Below the pieces are notes generated by a model. It did no database searches. It was not told the DNA's origin and saw only the letters and a list, made by a program, of their open reading frames with translations. A program made the translations under genes and the position numbers. This document shows, one piece after another, positions 62,909-64,000 of a stretch of DNA of 64,000 nucleotides; the stretch's first letter is position 1; each line of letters starts with the position of its first letter. Origin of the DNA: Cercospora beticola (lineage: Eukaryota > Ascomycota > Dothideomycetes > Mycosphaerellales > Mycosphaerellaceae); assembly GCF_033473495.1 (NCBI RefSeq), contig NC_088935.1, positions 124,001 through 188,000 on the forward strand, given 5' to 3'.

Positions 62909-64000
62909 ATGGCGCCCGGCCTGGTCGAACCGCAGCCAGCAGTGGAGCCTGCTGCCCAGCGATCGCTGTCCTCCACCACCGAGCACTACGACGATACCCT
63001 GCGATTCTACCTCAATGGGACCAAGGTCACGCTCGATGAGGCCGATCCGGAAGTGACTCTGTTGGAATATCTGCGAGGCGTGGGCTTGACGGGGACAAAG
63101 TTGGGCTGTGCTGAGGGAGGCTGCGGAGCCTGCACTGTTGTCGTTTCGCAGTACAATCCAACAACGAAGAAGATATATCATGCTTCGGTCAATGCGTGCC
63201 TCGCCCCGCTAGTCTCGGTGGACGGCAAGCATGTCATCACCGTTGAGGGCATTGGCTCGGTGAAGAAGCCACATCCTGCGCAGGAGCGGATAGCAAAGGG
63301 CAATGGCAGCCAGTGCGGCTTTTGTACGCCCGGCATTGTCATGAGCTTGTACGCTTTACTTCGTAATAACGAACAACCGTCTGAGATCGAGGTCGAAGAA
63401 GCATTCGATGGCAACCTGTGCAGGTGTACGGGCTACAGACCGATTCTCGATGCTGCACAAACCTTCAGCGGCACCTTAGGCTGTGCGAAAGCCCAGGTCA
63501 ACGGTGGCTCAGGTTGTTGCATGGAGAAGAAAGGCACAAATGGTGCAGGTGGATGCTGCAAATCGGGTGACGCGGGCGATGATCAACCGATCAAGCGCTT
63601 CACGCCTCCAGGCTTCATCGAGTACAATTCCAACACCGAGCTAATATTTCCGCCCGCACTCAAGAAACATGAGTATAAGCCATTGGCTTTTGGCAACAAG
63701 AGAAAGCGTTGGTATCGTCCAGTGACAGTTCAGCAGCTTTTGGAGATCAAAAGTGTCTATCCTTCGGCCAAGATTATCGGTGGTAGCACAGAAACACAGA
63801 TCGAGGTGAAGTTCAAGGCTATGCAATACACTGTGTCTGTCTTTGTGGGAGATATTCCAGAACTACGTCAATACGAGTTTCACGATGATCATGTTGAGAT
63901 TGGTGGCAACATCACCCTCACCGACCTCGAACATCTCTCACTCGAAGCAGCCGAACGTTACGGCGAAAAACGCGGCCAGCCTTTCGTAGCGATCAACAAG
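62909..64000 (+). CDS. hxA: Xanthine dehydrogenase, N-terminal part (cut by window edge)
   Basis: The frame is open from the ATG at 62909 to the window end (364 codons). The first domain binds two [2Fe-2S] clusters: GCAEGGCGAC (C67, C72, C75) with C97, then QCGFCTPG (C136, C139) and NLCRCTGYRP (C171, C173). A fungal Cys-rich loop (GSGCCMEKKGT..GGCCKS, about 202-218) links to the FAD domain, whose KIIGGSTETQIEVKFK segment replaces the usual GNTE. The molybdopterin domain lies to the right. The enzyme oxidises hypoxanthine and xanthine to uric acid in the cytosol. The upstream UaY- and GATA-type sites suggest purine induction and nitrogen repression. The first 30 residues are an unconserved leader. 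Confidence 0.94.
   Translation, partial: MAPGLVEPQPAVEPAAQRSLSSTTEHYDDTLRFYLNGTKVTLDEADPEVTLLEYLRGVGLTGTKLGCAEGGCGACTVVVSQYNPTTKKIYHASVNACLAPLVSVDGKHVITVEGIGSVKKPHPAQERIAKGNGSQCGFCTPGIVMSLYALLRNNEQPSEIEVEEAFDGNLCRCTGYRPILDAAQTFSGTLGCAKAQVNGGSGCCMEKKGTNGAGGCCKSGDAGDDQPIKRFTPPGFIEYNSNTELIFPPALKKHEYKPLAFGNKRKRWYRPVTVQQLLEIKSVYPSAKIIGGSTETQIEVKFKAMQYTVSVFVGDIPELRQYEFHDDHVEIGGNITLTDLEHLSLEAAERYGEKRGQPFVAINK

Noticed and set aside
1..64000. tRNA, rRNA, transposons, CRISPR arrays
   Set aside because: Looking for B-box-like GGTTCRANTCC, terminal repeats, transposase or reverse transcriptase motifs and spaced repeats gave nothing convincing by eye.

Overview
The window is nuclear DNA from a filamentous ascomycete (Pezizomycotina). 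The evidence is dense single genes on both strands, introns mostly of 46 to 105 bases with GT..AG ends and CTAAC/CTGAC-like branch sites, and housekeeping proteins of fungal type (Kin1, Kre6, Get2, Rgp1, Rna1, Alg6). A plant-associated Dothideomycete is a plausible guess from the secreted proteins and gene style, but that is inference. I see no transposon, rRNA, CRISPR array or convincing tRNA. I count 35 protein genes. Two are cut by the window edges: a probable rRNA methyltransferase tail at the left and a xanthine dehydrogenase head at the right. Most genes were rebuilt by splicing by eye, checking that exon phases add up.

Layout. 0-5 kb: a methyltransferase tail, a four-exon secreted protein, and a mitochondrial-type FAD oxidoreductase fused to a Rieske domain. 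5-17 kb: KIN1 kinase, a GPATCH1-type splicing protein, ATG12, an unrecognised Cys-containing nuclear-looking protein, and a membrane protein with an N-terminal Atg8-binding-like motif. 17-28 kb: a nucleolin-like Gar2/Nsr1 protein, ALG6, COX17, RNA1, NUS1 and DNM1. 28-32 kb: a 63-residue membrane protein, a secreted PEBP protein, a B12D-like mitochondrial protein and COX12. 32.7-42 kb is a transport-rich accessory stretch: a secreted agmatinase-family hydrolase, a MATE exporter, an APC amine/amino-acid permease and an MFS transporter. 42-50 kb: two divergent mitoribosomal genes (bL28m, mL61), GET2, an AKAP7-like 2H phosphoesterase, a GPI-type wall protein and RPS8. 50-64 kb: a Cys-rich secreted protein, RGP1, DPH1, KRE6, a short-chain dehydrogenase, a BLOC1S1-like protein and xanthine dehydrogenase.

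How the genes work together. Mitochondrial function recurs (COX17, COX12, B12D-like, bL28m, mL61, DNM1, probably the Rieske enzyme), partly as divergent pairs sharing promoters of 147 and 254 bases. Secretory-pathway and cell-wall functions also recur (ALG6, NUS1, GET2, RGP1, KRE6, GPI protein). The most system-like group is agmatinase, MATE and APC permease, possibly with the MFS gene. It could convert extracellular agmatine to putrescine and urea and move the products; this is inference from family and proximity. The small-scale features I rate highest are a 3-base micro-exon in COX12, an ATG12 intron whose retention still ends the protein in Phe-Gly-stop, back-to-back Pumilio-type sites between ALG6 and COX17, and an exact TCGG-N6-CCGA site upstream of xanthine dehydrogenase.
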